Numbered from the stretch's first letter, positions 29,791-42,422 are shown. The stretch: 64,000 bases of DNA from Microvirga roseola (GCF_020866965.1 NZ_JAJATX010000003.1:62001-126000), one strand, 5' to 3'. The notes: generated by a model not told the origin, from the letters alone. Made by a program: numbers and translations.

Positions 29791-30578
29791 TTGTCGGAAA
29801 GAGTAGCAACATAAGGCCGCAGCCACTGAGAGAAGATGCTGTTACTGGCCCGTACATGCCCAGGTGTAAGGCCTGCGAGATAGGCATTCCAGGCAAGCGA
29901 CTCCCAGAGATGGTTGGCGTAGAGGCCTTGCACCTCATCTTGCGAGGTAGATGTGAACAATGTGCGAAGCGCCTCTTCATCCCATAAAGGCCAGTAGAAG
30001 GCATTGTGCGGAAGGGTGATGATGTCGCTGGGGTAAGCTTGCGCCAAGCGCTTGGGCAGAGCGACAGAGTGCTCCGCCCAATATCTTCCACCCGGCACGT
30101 CGTTGCGGAATGAACGGTATTCGTCACGCCACCGGTGCAGGAAAGGCGCGTCAGGCTCTGCAAGGATGACGGCATTGGCGAGGCCGTAAGCGCCGTCGAC
30201 GCCCTCCTGTCCCAGGACAACCGAATGACCGAGCAAATCGTCAAAGCTACGGTGCACAATGACATCAACGTCTAGGTAGATGCCACCGTGCTCTAGCAGT
30301 CTATCGAGACGCAGAACGTCGGCGCGGTGGGCATAATGATGAATGGAATTGCCGAACACCTCAGTCGGCGCCTTTACCGGGATAACCTCCACGAGCGCCC
30401 GCGTCAGGTCCCACCATGGCCCTTTCGGCTGGTGCTCACAGTAGAAGAAAATACGATCAGGTCTGAGATGGTGAATCGCGCTGGCGACACATGCGTAATG
30501 CACCATGCTCCAGGGACGGCCACCGAAATCGGGCGTGAGACCGAAGCAGTAGTGCAGAACGCGGGGAATTCTGTTCAT
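29775..30578 (-). CDS. Glycosyltransferase with DxD motif (GT32-like)
   Basis: This 267-residue protein has the 'sugar-binding region containing DXD' signature: RIPRVLHYCFG at the start, AHRADVLRLDRLLEHGGIYL and the metal/nucleotide-sugar site DVD (103-105). Such enzymes transfer a sugar to a glycan or lipid; donor and acceptor are unknown. The ATG at 30578 is preferred because a TATAAT at 30638-30633 would put the transcript start past the earlier ATG at 30629. Base composition is visibly lower in GC than its neighbours, and no other glycan gene is near. It may have been acquired by transfer. Confidence 0.8.
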   Translation of the reverse strand: MNRIPRVLHYCFGLTPDFGGRPWSMVHYACVASAIHHLRPDRIFFYCEHQPKGPWWDLTRALVEVIPVKAPTEVFGNSIHHYAHRADVLRLDRLLEHGGIYLDVDVIVHRSFDDLLGHSVVLGQEGVDGAYGLANAVILAEPDAPFLHRWRDEYRSFRNDVPGGRYWAEHSVALPKRLAQAYPSDIITLPHNAFYWPLWDEEALRTLFTSTSQDEVQGLYANHLWESLAWNAYLAGLTPGHVRASNSIFSQWLRPYVATLSDNYGVL

Positions 30579-30632
30579 TAAAAGGATTCGCTCTGAGCAG
30601 GAAAGACCTATTTTCGATTCCTCCGTCATACT

Positions 30633-30663
30633 ATTATAACGTAACCGTACCGGCCTTCTGAAA
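30633..30663 (-). promoter_or_regulatory. Possible promoter of the glycosyltransferase gene
   Basis: A perfect TATAAT (30638-30633) with a weak upstream TTTCAG (30663-30658, spacing 19-20) precedes the glycosyltransferase gene. The spacing is longer than ideal. The AT-rich patch stands out against the GC-rich surroundings. Confidence 0.35.
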
Positions 30664-30756
30664 CGTTCCTGCTTGTCTGCGACTTTTTCTCCTGAGGCCT
30701 GTTTAAAACCAGCCCTCGGGTGAGCAAGGCTGCTTTTCCAATCAGCTGCCGCCGCC

Positions 30757-31380
30757 CTACTCCGCCGCCACCGCGGGCGCCAGGAGCTGCCGGGCGGCGG
30801 GACCGATATCGCCCTTCGTCCAGTGCGGGCGGCAGACGGAGACGTAGCGGCCCTCGCCGCCGATCTCGATGACAGGCCCCGAGCGGACCGCCTCGCCGTT
30901 GGGATCGTATTTCAGAATCATCGTGGCCTTGCGGCCGCAATGGCAAAGCTGCTTGATCTCCTGGAAATCCTCGGCCAGCGCCATAATGGTGGCGATGGCA
31001 TCGCTGAACAGCGTGCCGTACACGTTGTTCTTCAGCCCATAGGCCATGACCGGGATCTTCAGCTCGTCGACGATCCAGGCCAGCTGGCGGACCTGGTCCG
31101 CCGTCATGAACTGGACCTCGTCGATGAGCACGACGGTCACCGGCTTCTGGGCATGCTCCGCCGAGACGAGGGCGCCGATGTCGTCGCTCTTCTTCAAGGG
31201 GATCGCATCGGCCTCAAGGCCGATGCGGGATTTCACCTTGCCGACGCCGAAACGGTCGTCGATCAGGCTCGTGCACAGCAGCACGTTGCCACCGTTCTCG
31301 ATGTAGTTGTAGCGAACCTGCAGGAGATGGGTCGTCTTTCCCGCATTCATCACCGAGTAGATGAAGTGAAGCTTTGCCAT
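30757..31380 (-). CDS. tdk: Thymidine kinase
   Basis: Tdk (207 residues) phosphorylates thymidine in the salvage pathway. It has the type II P-loop (MNAGKTT, residues 11-17), the DEVQFM motif (Walker B-like, near 87-92) and zinc-binding cysteines (CHCG near 146-149 and a later CRPH). The length suits bacterial type II enzymes. It starts only 9 nt after the lpdA stop and so lies at the end of the TCA operon, an unusual partner for those genes. Confidence 0.95.
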   Translation of the reverse strand: MAKLHFIYSVMNAGKTTHLLQVRYNYIENGGNVLLCTSLIDDRFGVGKVKSRIGLEADAIPLKKSDDIGALVSAEHAQKPVTVVLIDEVQFMTADQVRQLAWIVDELKIPVMAYGLKNNVYGTLFSDAIATIMALAEDFQEIKQLCHCGRKATMILKYDPNGEAVRSGPVIEIGGEGRYVSVCRPHWTKGDIGPAARQLLAPAVAAE

Positions 31381-31389
31381 GAATCCATG

Positions 31390-32790
31390 TTACATATGGA
31401 TGGCGCGCTTTTCGACTGCGAGAGCGGCTTCCTTCACAGCTTCCGCAAGCGTCGGGTGCGCGTGGCAGGTGCGGGCCATATCCTCGGAAGAAGCGCCGAA
31501 CTCCATGGCGATGGCCGCCTCGTGGATGAGGTTCCCGGCTTCCGGCCCGACGATATGAACGCCGAGCACCTTGTCGGTCGCGGCGTCGGCCAGGATCTTC
31601 ACGAAGCCGTCCGTGGTGCGGTTCACCTTGGCGCGGCCATTGGCCGTGAAGGGGAACTTGCCCGCGTTGTAGGCGATGCCTGCGGTCTTGAGCTCCTCCT
31701 CGGTCTTGCCCACGGAGGCGACTTCGGGGAAGGTATAGACCACGCTCGGGATCACGTCGTAATTCACGTGGCCCGCCTTGCCGGAGAGGATCTCGGCCAC
31801 GGCCACGCCCTCGTCCTCCGCCTTGTGGGCGAGCATGGGGCCTGCGATCACGTCGCCGATGGCGTAGATGCCGGGAACGTTGGTGGCTAAGTGGGCATCG
31901 GTGACGACGCGGCCGCGATTGTCCTTCGCGACGCCGACCTCGTCGAGGCCGAGGCCTTGCGTGTAGGGCACGCGGCCGATCGCGACGAGCACCACGTCGG
32001 CCTCGATGGTTTCCGCAGCGCCACCGGCGGCGGGCTCGAAGGTCAGTATCGCGCCTTTGCCCGTCTTCTCGACCTTCGTCACCTTGGCCCCCAGCTTGAA
32101 CTGGAAGCCCTGCTTGCCGAGGATGCGCTGGAAGTTCTTGGCGACCTCGCCGTCCATGCCCGGCAGGATGCGGTCGAGATATTCCACCACGATCACTTCC
32201 GCGCCCAGACGACGCCACACGGAGCCGAGCTCCAGGCCGATCACGCCCGCGCCGATGACGACGAGGCGCTTCGGCACGCTCTCCAGTTCCAGCGCGCCGG
32301 TGGAGGACACCACCACCTTCTCGTCGATCTCGATGCCGGGTAGGCGCGTCACGTCCGAGCCCGTGGCGATGAGGATGTTCTTGGTCTCGAGCGTCTGCTT
32401 GGAGCCGTCTTCCGCCGTCACCTCCACCTTGCCGGGAGCGGCGATGCGGCCTGCCCCGATGAAGGCGTCGATCTTGTTCTTCTTGAGCAGGAACTCGACG
32501 CCCTTGGTGTTGCCGTCGACGCCTTCCTGCTTGAAGGCCTGCATCTTCTTCAGATCCAGGCTCGGCGCGCTGACGCCGATGCCGAGGTCAGCAAAGTGGT
32601 CGCGCGCATCCTCGAACATGTGCGAGGCGTGCAGCAGCGCCTTTGACGGAATGCAGCCGACATTGAGGCAGGTGCCGCCATGGGTCTTGCGCTTCTCGAC
32701 GACGGCGGTCTTGAGGCCGAGTTGGGCGGCGCGGATGGCGGCCACGTAGCCGCCGGGGCCGGTGCCGATGACGATGAGATCGTAGGACAT
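31390..32790 (-). CDS. lpdA: Dihydrolipoyl dehydrogenase (E3)
   Basis: LpdA (466 residues) reoxidises dihydrolipoamide of the 2-oxoglutarate dehydrogenase complex with NAD+. It has the FAD motif [10 protein letters not shown], redox-active Cys41 and Cys46 in GGTCLNVGC, the NAD motif [16 protein letters not shown], and the C-terminal HAHPTLAEA with the catalytic His. The ATG at 32790 ([11 protein letters not shown]) is chosen over an in-frame extension that lies in repeat sequence. It is separated from sucB by two palindromic repeats. Confidence 0.97.
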   Translation of the reverse strand: MSYDLIVIGTGPGGYVAAIRAAQLGLKTAVVEKRKTHGGTCLNVGCIPSKALLHASHMFEDARDHFADLGIGVSAPSLDLKKMQAFKQEGVDGNTKGVEFLLKKNKIDAFIGAGRIAAPGKVEVTAEDGSKQTLETKNILIATGSDVTRLPGIEIDEKVVVSSTGALELESVPKRLVVIGAGVIGLELGSVWRRLGAEVIVVEYLDRILPGMDGEVAKNFQRILGKQGFQFKLGAKVTKVEKTGKGAILTFEPAAGGAAETIEADVVLVAIGRVPYTQGLGLDEVGVAKDNRGRVVTDAHLATNVPGIYAIGDVIAGPMLAHKAEDEGVAVAEILSGKAGHVNYDVIPSVVYTFPEVASVGKTEEELKTAGIAYNAGKFPFTANGRAKVNRTTDGFVKILADAATDKVLGVHIVGPEAGNLIHEAAIAMEFGASSEDMARTCHAHPTLAEAVKEAALAVEKRAIHM

Positions 32791-32810
32791 TTCTTGTCTC
32801 CACTTAACGT

Positions 32811-32835
32811 CATGCCCGGACTTGATCCGGGCATG
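32811..32835. repeat. Palindromic repeat 1 in the sucB-lpdA spacer
   Basis: CATGCCCGGA, loop CTTGA, TCCGGGCATG form a perfect 10-bp stem. The sequence looks like a widespread alphaproteobacterial intergenic repeat. It lies 20 nt upstream of the lpdA start in the transcribed spacer. Confidence 0.75.
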
Positions 32836-32866
32836 CACGTCTTGTCTTTCGGTTTGGAGGCGTGGG

Positions 32867-32887
32867 TGGCCGGGACAGGCCCGGCCA
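32867..32887. repeat. Palindromic repeat 2 in the sucB-lpdA spacer
   Basis: TGGCCGGG, loop ACAGG, CCCGGCCA form a perfect 8-bp stem followed by TGACG. A close relative (TGGCCGGC/GCCGGCCA then TGACG) occurs at 39340-39360 in the same operon. Confidence 0.75.
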
Positions 32888-32908
32888 TGACGCGGATTGA
32901 AGTGTTTC

Positions 32909-34123
32909 TTACAGGTCGAGCACGAGGCGGGCCGGATCCTCCAGCGCCTCCTTGATCCGCACGAGGAAGGTTACGGCTTCCTTGCCGTCGACGATGCGGT
33001 GATCGTAGGAGAGCGCGAGATACATCATCGGGCGCACGACGACCTGGCCGTTGCGGACCACCGGGCGATCCTCGATGCGGTGCATGCCGAGAATGCCGGA
33101 TTGCGGCGCGTTGAGGATCGGCGTCGACATGAGCGAGCCGTAGATGCCGCCGTTGGTGATGGTGAAGGTGCCGCCCTGCATCTCGTCGATGGAGAGCTTG
33201 CCGTCGCGGGCGCGGCGGCCGAAATCGGCGATGGTCTTCTCGATGCCGGCGACCGAGAGCAGGTCCGCATCGCGCACCACAGGAACCACGAGGCCCTTCT
33301 CGGTGCCGACCGCAATGCCGATGTGGTAATAGTTCTTGTAGACGAGGTCCTGGCCGTCGATCTCCGCGTTGACCGCGGGAACGTCCTTGAGCGCCTGGAT
33401 TACCGCCTTGGTGAAGAAGCCCATGAAGCCGAGCTTCGTGCCGTGCTTCTTCTCGAACACATCCTTGTACTGGCTGCGCAGGTTCATCACCGCGCTCATG
33501 TCCACGTCGTTGAACGTGGTGAGCATGGCGGCGGTGTTCTGGGCATCCTTCAGGCGGCGCGCGATCGTCTGGCGCAGCTTCGTCATCTTCACGCGCTCTT
33601 CACGCTCCGCATAGACCGGAGCGGAGGGGGCGCGCATCTGGACCGGTGCGGAAGGTGCGGAGGCGGCAGCGCCGCCCGTGGCGATGGCGGCGAGCATGTC
33701 GCCCTTCGTCACGCGGCCGTCCTTGCCCGTGCCGCCGACATTGGCCGGATTGACGCCGCTTTCCGCCGCAAGGCGGGCAACGGCCGGACCGTGATCCTTC
33801 GCGGCGCCGGGAGCGGCGGGCGCGGGAGCAGCAGCCGCCTTCGGAGCCTCCGCCTTGGGAGCCGCAGCAGGAGCCGCGGCTGCCCCGCCCTCGGTGATGG
33901 AGCCGAGCACCGCGCCGGGGCTCACGGTCTCGCCGTCCTTGGCGATGATCTCGCCGAGCGTGCCGCTCGCGGGAGCATTGACCTCGAGCGTCACCTTGTC
34001 GGTCTCGAGCTCGAGCACGGGCTCGTCGGCCTTCACGGGATCGCCGGGCTTTTTGAACCAGCGGCCGATGGTGGCCTCTGAAACGGATTCGCCGAGGGTG
34101 GGTACGCGGATTTCGGTTGCCAT
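32909..34123 (-). CDS. sucB: 2-oxoglutarate dehydrogenase E2, dihydrolipoyl succinyltransferase
   Basis: SucB (404 residues) carries the succinyl group from E1 to CoA. One lipoyl domain has the modified Lys43 in LETDKVTL. A Pro/Ala-rich linker (about 85-115) and an E3/E1-binding domain ([19 protein letters not shown]) follow. The catalytic domain ends with the HxxxDG motif in [12 protein letters not shown]. It lies 61 nt after sucA. Confidence 0.98.
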   Translation of the reverse strand: MATEIRVPTLGESVSEATIGRWFKKPGDPVKADEPVLELETDKVTLEVNAPASGTLGEIIAKDGETVSPGAVLGSITEGGAAAAPAAAPKAEAPKAAAAPAPAAPGAAKDHGPAVARLAAESGVNPANVGGTGKDGRVTKGDMLAAIATGGAAASAPSAPVQMRAPSAPVYAEREERVKMTKLRQTIARRLKDAQNTAAMLTTFNDVDMSAVMNLRSQYKDVFEKKHGTKLGFMGFFTKAVIQALKDVPAVNAEIDGQDLVYKNYYHIGIAVGTEKGLVVPVVRDADLLSVAGIEKTIADFGRRARDGKLSIDEMQGGTFTITNGGIYGSLMSTPILNAPQSGILGMHRIEDRPVVRNGQVVVRPMMYLALSYDHRIVDGKEAVTFLVRIKEALEDPARLVLDL

Positions 34124-34184
34124 GGTCGTCTTACGGTTTCGGGGCGAGATCGCCCGTTGGAACGGTTGAGAACCTCCGCGGGGC

Positions 34185-37145
34185 TTAACCCGCGAAGGCC
34201 TCGTCGAGGAAAGCTTGCAGCTGAGCCAGATGCTTGGACATCAGGCCGGTGGCGGTGGCGGCGGAGGCAGGGCGGCCCACATAGCGCGGACGGTCCACCT
34301 TGGAGCCTGCGGTCTTGAGCACCCATTCGAGATAAGGCTCGACGAAGGTCCAGGAGCCCATGTTCTTGGGCTCTTCCTGGCACCACACCACGTCGGCCTT
34401 CTTGAAGCGCGCCAGCTCAAGGGCCAGCGATTTCGCCGGGAACGGGTAGAGCTGCTCGACGCGCAGAAGGTAGACATCGTCGATGCCCCGCTTCTCGCGC
34501 TCCTCGAGCAGATCGTAATAGACCTTGCCCGTGCAGATCACGACGCGCCGGATCTTGTCGTCCTTCACCAGCTTGACGCCCTCGGCCCCACGCTGTGCAT
34601 CGTCCTGCAGCACACGGTGGAACGAGGTGCCCTCTGAGATCTCGGCAAGCGTCGAGGTGCAGCGCTTGTGGCGCAGCAGGCTCTTCGGCGTCATCAGGAT
34701 CAGCGGCTTGCGGAAGTCGCGCTTCAGCTGGCGGCGCAGGATGTGGAAGTAGTTCGACGGAGTCGAGCAGTACGCCACCTGCATGTTGTCCTCGGCGCAC
34801 ATCTGGAGGAAGCGTTCCAGACGGGCGGAGGAGTGTTCCGGCCCCTGGCCCTCGTAGCCGTGCGGCAACAGACAGACGAGACCGGACATGCGCAGCCACT
34901 TGCGCTCACCCGACGAGATGAACTGGTCGAACACCACCTGGGCGCCGTTGGCGAAGTCGCCGAACTGGGCCTCCCACATGGTGAGCGCGTTCGGCTCGGA
35001 GAGGGTGTAGCCGTACTCGAAGCCGAGCACCGCCTCTTCCGAGAGCATCGAGTTGATGACCTCGTAGCGGGCCTGGTCCTCCGCGATATGGTTGAGGGGC
35101 GTATAACGCTCCTCATTCTCCTGGTCGGTGAGCACGGAATGGCGCTGCGAGAAGGTGCCGCGCTCGCAATCCTGGCCGGAGAGGCGCACCCGGTGGCCTT
35201 CCAGCAGGAGCGAACCGAAGGCGAGCGCCTCGGCCATGGCCCAGTCGATGCCCTGGCCGGTGTCCATCATCTTCTTGCGGTTGTCGAGGAAGCGCTGGAT
35301 CGTGCGGTGAACGTTGAAGCCCTCCGGCACGCTCGTCAGGGCCTTGGCGATGCCCTGCAGAGTCTCGACCGCAACGCCGGTCTGACCGCGGCGCGGATCG
35401 TCCTGGTCCTCGCGCACGGCCTTGAGGCCCGACCACCGGCCATCGAGCCAGTCGGCCTTGTTGGGCTTGTAGTTGCTCGCGATGTCGAACTCGGCATCGA
35501 GCTTCGAGCGCCAGCTGCTCCTGACCTCCTCGATCTCGGCCTCGGTGAGAACGCCCTCGGCGACAAGCTTCTTGGAGTAGATCTCGACGATCGAGGGATG
35601 CTGGCGGATCTTGCGGTACATGAGCGGCTGGGTGAAAGCCGGCTCGTCGCCTTCGTTGTGGCCGAAACGACGGTAGCAGAACATGTCGATCACGACAGGC
35701 TTCTGGAACCGCTGACGGTACTCGGTCGCGACCTTCGCCGCGAAGACCACCGCCTCCGGATCGTCGCCGTTCACATGGAAGATCGGTGCCTCGACCATCT
35801 TCGCCACGTCCGACGGATAGGGCGAGGAGCGCGAGAAGCGCGGATCGGTGGTGAAGCCGATCTGGTTGTTGATGATGAAGTGGATCGAGCCGCCGGTGCG
35901 GTGGCCGCGCAGGCCCGACAGGCCCAGGCACTCCGCCACGACGCCCTGGCCCGCGAAGGCCGCGTCGCCGTGGATCAGGAGCGGCATGACCGCGCCGCGG
36001 TTTTCAGGCGTGCAGCCGTGCTGGTCCTGCTTGGCGCGAACCTTTCCGAGCACCACCGGATCCACGATCTCCAGGTGCGACGGATTGGCGGTGAGCGACA
36101 GGTGGACGTTGTTGCCGTCGAAGGAGCGGTCGGAGGACGCGCCGAGGTGGTATTTCACGTCGCCCGAGCCTTCCACGTCGTCCGGGGCGAAGGAGCCGCC
36201 CTTGAACTCGTGGAACAGCGCCCGGTGAGGCTTGCCCATGACCTGCGTGAGCACGTTGAGGCGGCCGCGATGGGCCATACCGAGCACGATCTCCTTCACG
36301 CCGAGATTGCCGCCGCGCTTGATGATCTGCTCGAGGGCCGGGATGAGCGACTCGCCGCCGTCCAGGCCGAAGCGCTTGGTGCCGGTGTAGCGGACATCGA
36401 GGAACTTCTCGAAGCCTTCCGCCTCGACGAGCTTGTTGAGGATCGCGCGCTTGCCCTGGTTGGTGAAGGTGATCTCCTTGTCCGGCCCCTCGATGCGCTC
36501 CTGAATCCAGGCCTTCTCCACCGGATCGGAGATGTGCATGAACTCGACGCCGAGCGTCTGGCAGTAGGTGCGCTCGAGAATGCCGACGATCTCGCGGATC
36601 GTGCCGAACTCGAGGCCGAGCACGTTGTCGAGGAAGATTTTGCGGTCCCAGTCGGCTTCCGTGAAGCCGTAATGGGAGGGATGCAGTTCCTCGTCGCTCG
36701 GGCGCGGATTGATGTCGAGGGGATCGAGCTTGGCATGCAGGTGGCCGCGCACGCGATAGGCGCGGATCAGCATGATGGCGCGCACGGAATCGCGGGTCGC
36801 CTGCTGCACGTCGGCTTGGCTGATCTCGGCGCCCTTGGCCTGCGCCTTCGCCTTGATCTTGTCGCCGACTGCCTTCTCGACCTGCGCCCAGTTGCCGTCG
36901 AGGGCGGAAATCAGTTCGCCATTGGCAGGGATCGGCCAGTTCGGCTTCTCCCAGGAGGGGCCGCTGGCTGCCTTCTCCACCGCCTGCTTGTCATCCTTCA
37001 GCGCGCCGAAAAACGCCTGCCACTCGGCGTCGACCGAAGCAGGATCCTTTTCGTAACGGGCGTGAAGCTCCTCGATATAGGACGCGTTCGCCCCATAGAG
37101 GAAAGCGGTATTGAGGAATTGTTCGTTGGCGTCTTGGCGTGCCAT
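34185..37145 (-). CDS. sucA: 2-oxoglutarate dehydrogenase E1
   Basis: SucA (986 residues) is the thiamine diphosphate-dependent E1 that decarboxylates 2-oxoglutarate. The N terminus has [25 protein letters not shown], common to bacterial E1o. The core contains [11 protein letters not shown], the TPP-binding [14 protein letters not shown] and [13 protein letters not shown], and the C-terminal CQEEPKNMG near residue 920. Length and order are normal. It is preceded by sucD with a hairpin in the 59-nt gap. Confidence 0.98.
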   Translation of the reverse strand: MARQDANEQFLNTAFLYGANASYIEELHARYEKDPASVDAEWQAFFGALKDDKQAVEKAASGPSWEKPNWPIPANGELISALDGNWAQVEKAVGDKIKAKAQAKGAEISQADVQQATRDSVRAIMLIRAYRVRGHLHAKLDPLDINPRPSDEELHPSHYGFTEADWDRKIFLDNVLGLEFGTIREIVGILERTYCQTLGVEFMHISDPVEKAWIQERIEGPDKEITFTNQGKRAILNKLVEAEGFEKFLDVRYTGTKRFGLDGGESLIPALEQIIKRGGNLGVKEIVLGMAHRGRLNVLTQVMGKPHRALFHEFKGGSFAPDDVEGSGDVKYHLGASSDRSFDGNNVHLSLTANPSHLEIVDPVVLGKVRAKQDQHGCTPENRGAVMPLLIHGDAAFAGQGVVAECLGLSGLRGHRTGGSIHFIINNQIGFTTDPRFSRSSPYPSDVAKMVEAPIFHVNGDDPEAVVFAAKVATEYRQRFQKPVVIDMFCYRRFGHNEGDEPAFTQPLMYRKIRQHPSIVEIYSKKLVAEGVLTEAEIEEVRSSWRSKLDAEFDIASNYKPNKADWLDGRWSGLKAVREDQDDPRRGQTGVAVETLQGIAKALTSVPEGFNVHRTIQRFLDNRKKMMDTGQGIDWAMAEALAFGSLLLEGHRVRLSGQDCERGTFSQRHSVLTDQENEERYTPLNHIAEDQARYEVINSMLSEEAVLGFEYGYTLSEPNALTMWEAQFGDFANGAQVVFDQFISSGERKWLRMSGLVCLLPHGYEGQGPEHSSARLERFLQMCAEDNMQVAYCSTPSNYFHILRRQLKRDFRKPLILMTPKSLLRHKRCTSTLAEISEGTSFHRVLQDDAQRGAEGVKLVKDDKIRRVVICTGKVYYDLLEEREKRGIDDVYLLRVEQLYPFPAKSLALELARFKKADVVWCQEEPKNMGSWTFVEPYLEWVLKTAGSKVDRPRYVGRPASAATATGLMSKHLAQLQAFLDEAFAG

Positions 37146-37171
37146 GGCAAATGTCTACCCAAAAGAGAGTT

Positions 37172-37195
37172 GGCCGCCCCTGTGCCGGGGCGGCC
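37172..37195 (-). other. Hairpin in the sucD-sucA spacer
   Basis: GGCCGCCCC, loop TGTGCC, GGGGCGGCC form a perfect 9-bp stem in the transcribed gap between sucD and sucA. The following CTCTCTTTTG is not a good T-run, so partial termination or RNA processing is more likely than a full stop. Confidence 0.65.
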
Positions 37196-37204
37196 CTTTG
37201 TCGG

Positions 37205-38092
37205 TTATCGGCCCTTGAGAACCTCGACCAAGGTTTTTCCAAGGCGGGCCGGAGACGGGGACACGCGGATGCCCGCAGCCTCCATGGCGGCTATCTTGTC
37301 TTCCGCCCCGCCCTTGCCGCCGGAGATGATCGCGCCGGCATGGCCCATGCGGCGACCGGGGGGAGCCGTGCGGCCGGCGATGAAGCCGACCATCGGCTTC
37401 TTGCGGCCCCTCTTGGCCTCGCGGGCGATGAACTCGGCCGCCTCTTCCTCGGCCGAGCCGCCGATCTCGCCGATCATGACGATCGACTCGGTCTTGGGAT
37501 CGGAGAGGAACATGTCGAGCATCTCGATGAACTCGGTGCCCTTCACCGGATCGCCGCCGATGCCGACCGCGGTCGTCTGGCCGAGGCCCTCGTTGGTGGT
37601 CTGGAACACGGCCTCGTAGGTGAGCGTGCCGGAGCGCGACACGATGCCCACCGAGCCGGGCTTGAAGATGTTGGCCGGCATGATGCCGATCTTAGACTCG
37701 CCGGCGGTCACGATGCCGGGGCAGTTGGGGCCAATGAGGCGCGACTTCGAGGCGTCGAGGGCGCGCTTCACACGCACCATGTCCTGCACCGGAATGCCTT
37801 CCGTGATGCAGACGATGAGCGGGATCTCGGCGTCGATCGCCTCGCAGATGGCGTCGGCAGCGCCCGGCGGCGGAACATAGACGACCGAGGCGTCGGCGCC
37901 GGTCTTCTCGCGCGCCTCGCGCACCGTGTCGAACACGGGCAGGTTCAGGTGCGTGGAGCCGCCTTTGCCCGGCGAGGTGCCGCCGACCATCTTGGTGCCG
38001 TAGGCGATGGCCTGCTCGGAATGGAAGGTCCCGTTCTTGCCGGTAAAGCCCTGGCAGATGACCTTGGTGTTCTTGTCGATGAGAATGGACAT
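37205..38092 (-). CDS. sucD: Succinyl-CoA ligase alpha subunit
   Basis: SucD (295 residues) carries the phosphohistidine of succinyl-CoA synthetase. The CoA-binding Rossmann part has [20 protein letters not shown], and the catalytic His lies in [13 protein letters not shown]. It lies 12 nt after sucC. With SucC it makes succinate and a nucleoside triphosphate in the TCA cycle. Confidence 0.98.
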   Translation of the reverse strand: MSILIDKNTKVICQGFTGKNGTFHSEQAIAYGTKMVGGTSPGKGGSTHLNLPVFDTVREAREKTGADASVVYVPPPGAADAICEAIDAEIPLIVCITEGIPVQDMVRVKRALDASKSRLIGPNCPGIVTAGESKIGIMPANIFKPGSVGIVSRSGTLTYEAVFQTTNEGLGQTTAVGIGGDPVKGTEFIEMLDMFLSDPKTESIVMIGEIGGSAEEEAAEFIAREAKRGRKKPMVGFIAGRTAPPGRRMGHAGAIISGGKGGAEDKIAAMEAAGIRVSPSPARLGKTLVEVLKGR

Positions 38093-38104
38093 CAGCTCGA
38101 AACC

Positions 38105-39304
<1,200 letters not shown>

Positions 39305-39339
39305 TCGTTTCTCTCCGCGTCAGCGGTTGAAGACCTGGA

Positions 39340-39360
39340 TGGCCGGCACGAGGCCGGCCA
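39340..39360. repeat. Palindromic repeat in the mdh-sucC spacer
   Basis: TGGCCGGC, loop ACGAG, GCCGGCCA form a perfect 8-bp stem followed by TGACG. It belongs to the same type as 32867-32887. Confidence 0.75.
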
Positions 39361-39373
39361 TGACGTGTCAGGT

Positions 39374-40372
<999 letters not shown>

Positions 40373-40504
40373 CTAAAAGGTGGCGCTGTTTGACACGAGA
40401 AATGGGACCGCTTCAAGCCAACAAAAGGTTAAACGGCAAGGGTTTAGGCCATCGAGAGCCCCCCAGAAGGCCCGACCCTCTCCGTTTGCGCTTGAACTTC
40501 ATGG

Positions 40505-40522
40505 GGTTAGCTGATGCTAACC
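40505..40522. promoter_or_regulatory. Small inverted repeat upstream of mdh
   Basis: GGTTAGC, TGAT, GCTAACC form a perfect 7-bp dyad in the AT-richer gap between tetR and mdh. It could be an operator or a short RNA hairpin. Confidence 0.4.
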
Positions 40523-40536
40523 ATTCCGAAAATTCA

Positions 40537-40562
40537 TGTTACATTTTCGAGAATTTGTAACA
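40537..40562. promoter_or_regulatory. TGTTACA-N12-TGTAACA dyad
   Basis: The 26-bp dyad lies just after the end of the TetR gene and about 200 nt before mdh. Such dyads with TTACA/TGTAA half-sites resemble operators of AcrR/TetR-type repressors. It could equally fold as a weak terminator for the TetR gene; it has no T-run. Confidence 0.4.
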
Positions 40563-40566
40563 AGGC

Positions 40567-41199
40567 CTAGACACTGCCATTGGCGAGCGCCCGCAGGATC
40601 ACGCGGATCATGGCGGCCAAGCGCTGGCCGAGAATATACTGCGGCACCTCCGCATCCAGGCGGACGGTCAGGGGATTGATAAAGCGGTAAACCGCATCGC
40701 TGATGAAGGCCAGAGCCCTCTCCCGGTCCCGCGGGTCGAACTTGGTGGTCACGATGCCTTCGTCCAGGACCCGCTCGATCAGCTGCCGCATCCGGGCCCG
40801 GTGCCGCCGGATCAGGGGACGGGAGGTTTCCGTGGCGGCGCAATAGACGTCGAAGAGGTTCCGATCCTCCTCCAGAAGCTCCCGGTGGGTGCGGGCCCAG
40901 GCCTGGAGCAGGCGCTCCAGCTTGTCGTCGGCCGGATCGGGGGCATCCGCGATCTCGGCGATGATGGCCTCGAGCCGCCGGAGCCATTGCTCCGCGACGG
41001 CATCGATCAGCGCGGCTTTCGATGCAAAGTAGCGGTAGACATTGGCATGGGTCATGCCGGCCGCATCCGCAATGCTCACCACCGTCACATGGCGCGGCCC
41101 GAACCGCTTGAGCTGATCGGCGGCGATGGCGAGAAGCCGGGTATCGGCCGGAACGGCAGCCTCCGCCATGCGGGCAGGGATGCCGCGGGGCCGCCTCAT
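40567..41199 (-). CDS. TetR/AcrR family transcriptional regulator
   Basis: This 210-residue regulator has the N-terminal helix-turn-helix VVSIADAAGMTHANVYRYFASKAAL (about residues 40-65) typical of TetR proteins, and an all-helical C-terminal ligand domain. Its start overlaps the end of zapE by 4 nt, so it is translationally coupled to zapE. The ligand and targets are unknown. A dyad just downstream could be its binding site. Confidence 0.9.
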   Translation of the reverse strand: MRRPRGIPARMAEAAVPADTRLLAIAADQLKRFGPRHVTVVSIADAAGMTHANVYRYFASKAALIDAVAEQWLRRLEAIIAEIADAPDPADDKLERLLQAWARTHRELLEEDRNLFDVYCAATETSRPLIRRHRARMRQLIERVLDEGIVTTKFDPRDRERALAFISDAVYRFINPLTVRLDAEVPQYILGQRLAAMIRVILRALANGSV

Positions 41200-42389
41200 G
41201 TCTCGACGAGCCCCGTCGTTTGCCCCTCATCGGCCGAGTCGATCCTTCCATGCGGGAGCGACAGGTACTCCTCGGACCGCATCTCGATGAGGCGGGATAC
41301 GGTGCGGTCGAACTCGAAGGCCTCCCGCCCCGTATCGGCCTGGTAGAGATCCGGCGCCTCGGCTTCCGCGGACGCGAGCAGCTTCACGTGGGCGTCGTAG
41401 AGTGCGTCGATGAGCATGATGAAGCGCTTGGCCTCGTTGCGCCGCTCAAGCGTCATCTTCGGGATGTTCTCGAGGACGACCGTGTGGAACTCCTCCGCCA
41501 CGGCGAGGTAGTCGGCCGCACCCAGGGGCTTGGCGCAGAGATCCGCGAAGGAGAAGCGTGCGACGCCGCTCGCGGCTTCGGGCACCTCGACCGGGTGGCC
41601 CTTGACGGTCAGGGTCAGGGGCTTGCCGTGCTCGCGACCGGTGAGGCGCTTGAAGGCCTTCGTCAGAGCCTCGTGGGATTGCGCGTCGGCCGGAGCATAG
41701 AAGACCGGGCTTCCCGCCAGTTTCTCAAGGCGGAAATCCGTGCGGGATTCGAGCTTCACCACATTCATCCGCTCCTGCAGGAGAGAGATGAAGGGCAGGA
41801 AGAGCGAGCGATTGAGACCGCCCTCGTAGAGCCGGCCCGGCTCCACATTGGAGGTCGCCACCACCACGACCCCGCGGGAGAAGAGCGCCGTGAAGAGACG
41901 CCCCAGGATCATGGCGTCGGCGATGTCCGTGACCGTGAACTCATCGAAGCAGAGGACCCAGGCCTCGTCCGCCAGGGCATCGGCCACGGGGCCGATAGGA
42001 TCGTCTCCCTTGACCTCTCCTGCTTTAAGCTTCTGCCGGTAGGCGTGGATGCGCTCGTGAACGTCCGCCATGAAGGCGTGGAAATGGACCCGGCGCTTGC
42101 GCCTCACCGGCAGCGCCTCGAAGAAGAGGTCCATGAGCATGGTCTTGCCGCGCCCGACGGAGCCCCAGACATAGAGCCCCTTGGGCGGCGCGGGATTCTT
42201 CTTGCCGAAGAGCCAGCCGAGAGCGCTCGGCTTGCGGGCGAGCCGGTAGGAGCCAAGGCTTCCTGCCAGCGCCTCCAGGCGCTTCAGCAGCGCCACCTGC
42301 GCAGGGTCGCGTTCGATGGCGCCCGACGCCACGAGGGCGTCGTATCGGGCCGTGATGGAATGGGGAGAGGTGAGATGAGGCTCGGTCAC
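41196..42389 (-). CDS. zapE: Cell division ATPase ZapE (AFG1-like)
   Basis: ZapE (397 residues) is an AFG1/LACE1-like AAA+ ATPase linked to FtsZ ring stability and, in mitochondria, to protein turnover. Walker A GSVGRGKTMLMDLFF, Walker B LCFDEFTVTDIADAM, and sensor VVVATSNVEPGRLYEGGLNR are visible. No ATG precedes the family-like start; the GTG at 42389 (VTEPHLTSPHSITARYDALV) is the best choice. A TTG at 42464 would add 25 residues encoded by a tandem duplication. It follows the lipoprotein gene and precedes tetR. Confidence 0.93.
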   Translation of the reverse strand: MTEPHLTSPHSITARYDALVASGAIERDPAQVALLKRLEALAGSLGSYRLARKPSALGWLFGKKNPAPPKGLYVWGSVGRGKTMLMDLFFEALPVRRKRRVHFHAFMADVHERIHAYRQKLKAGEVKGDDPIGPVADALADEAWVLCFDEFTVTDIADAMILGRLFTALFSRGVVVVATSNVEPGRLYEGGLNRSLFLPFISLLQERMNVVKLESRTDFRLEKLAGSPVFYAPADAQSHEALTKAFKRLTGREHGKPLTLTVKGHPVEVPEAASGVARFSFADLCAKPLGAADYLAVAEEFHTVVLENIPKMTLERRNEAKRFIMLIDALYDAHVKLLASAEAEAPDLYQADTGREAFEFDRTVSRLIEMRSEEYLSLPHGRIDSADEGQTTGLVET

Positions 42390-42422
42390 GGACTGACCGA
42401 TACCGCTCCCCTCACCCAAGCG

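Noticed and set aside
34668-37619. Long plus-strand frame (983 codons) opposite sucA and sucD
   Set aside because: Composition is that of a shadow frame, and the sense genes are unmistakable.
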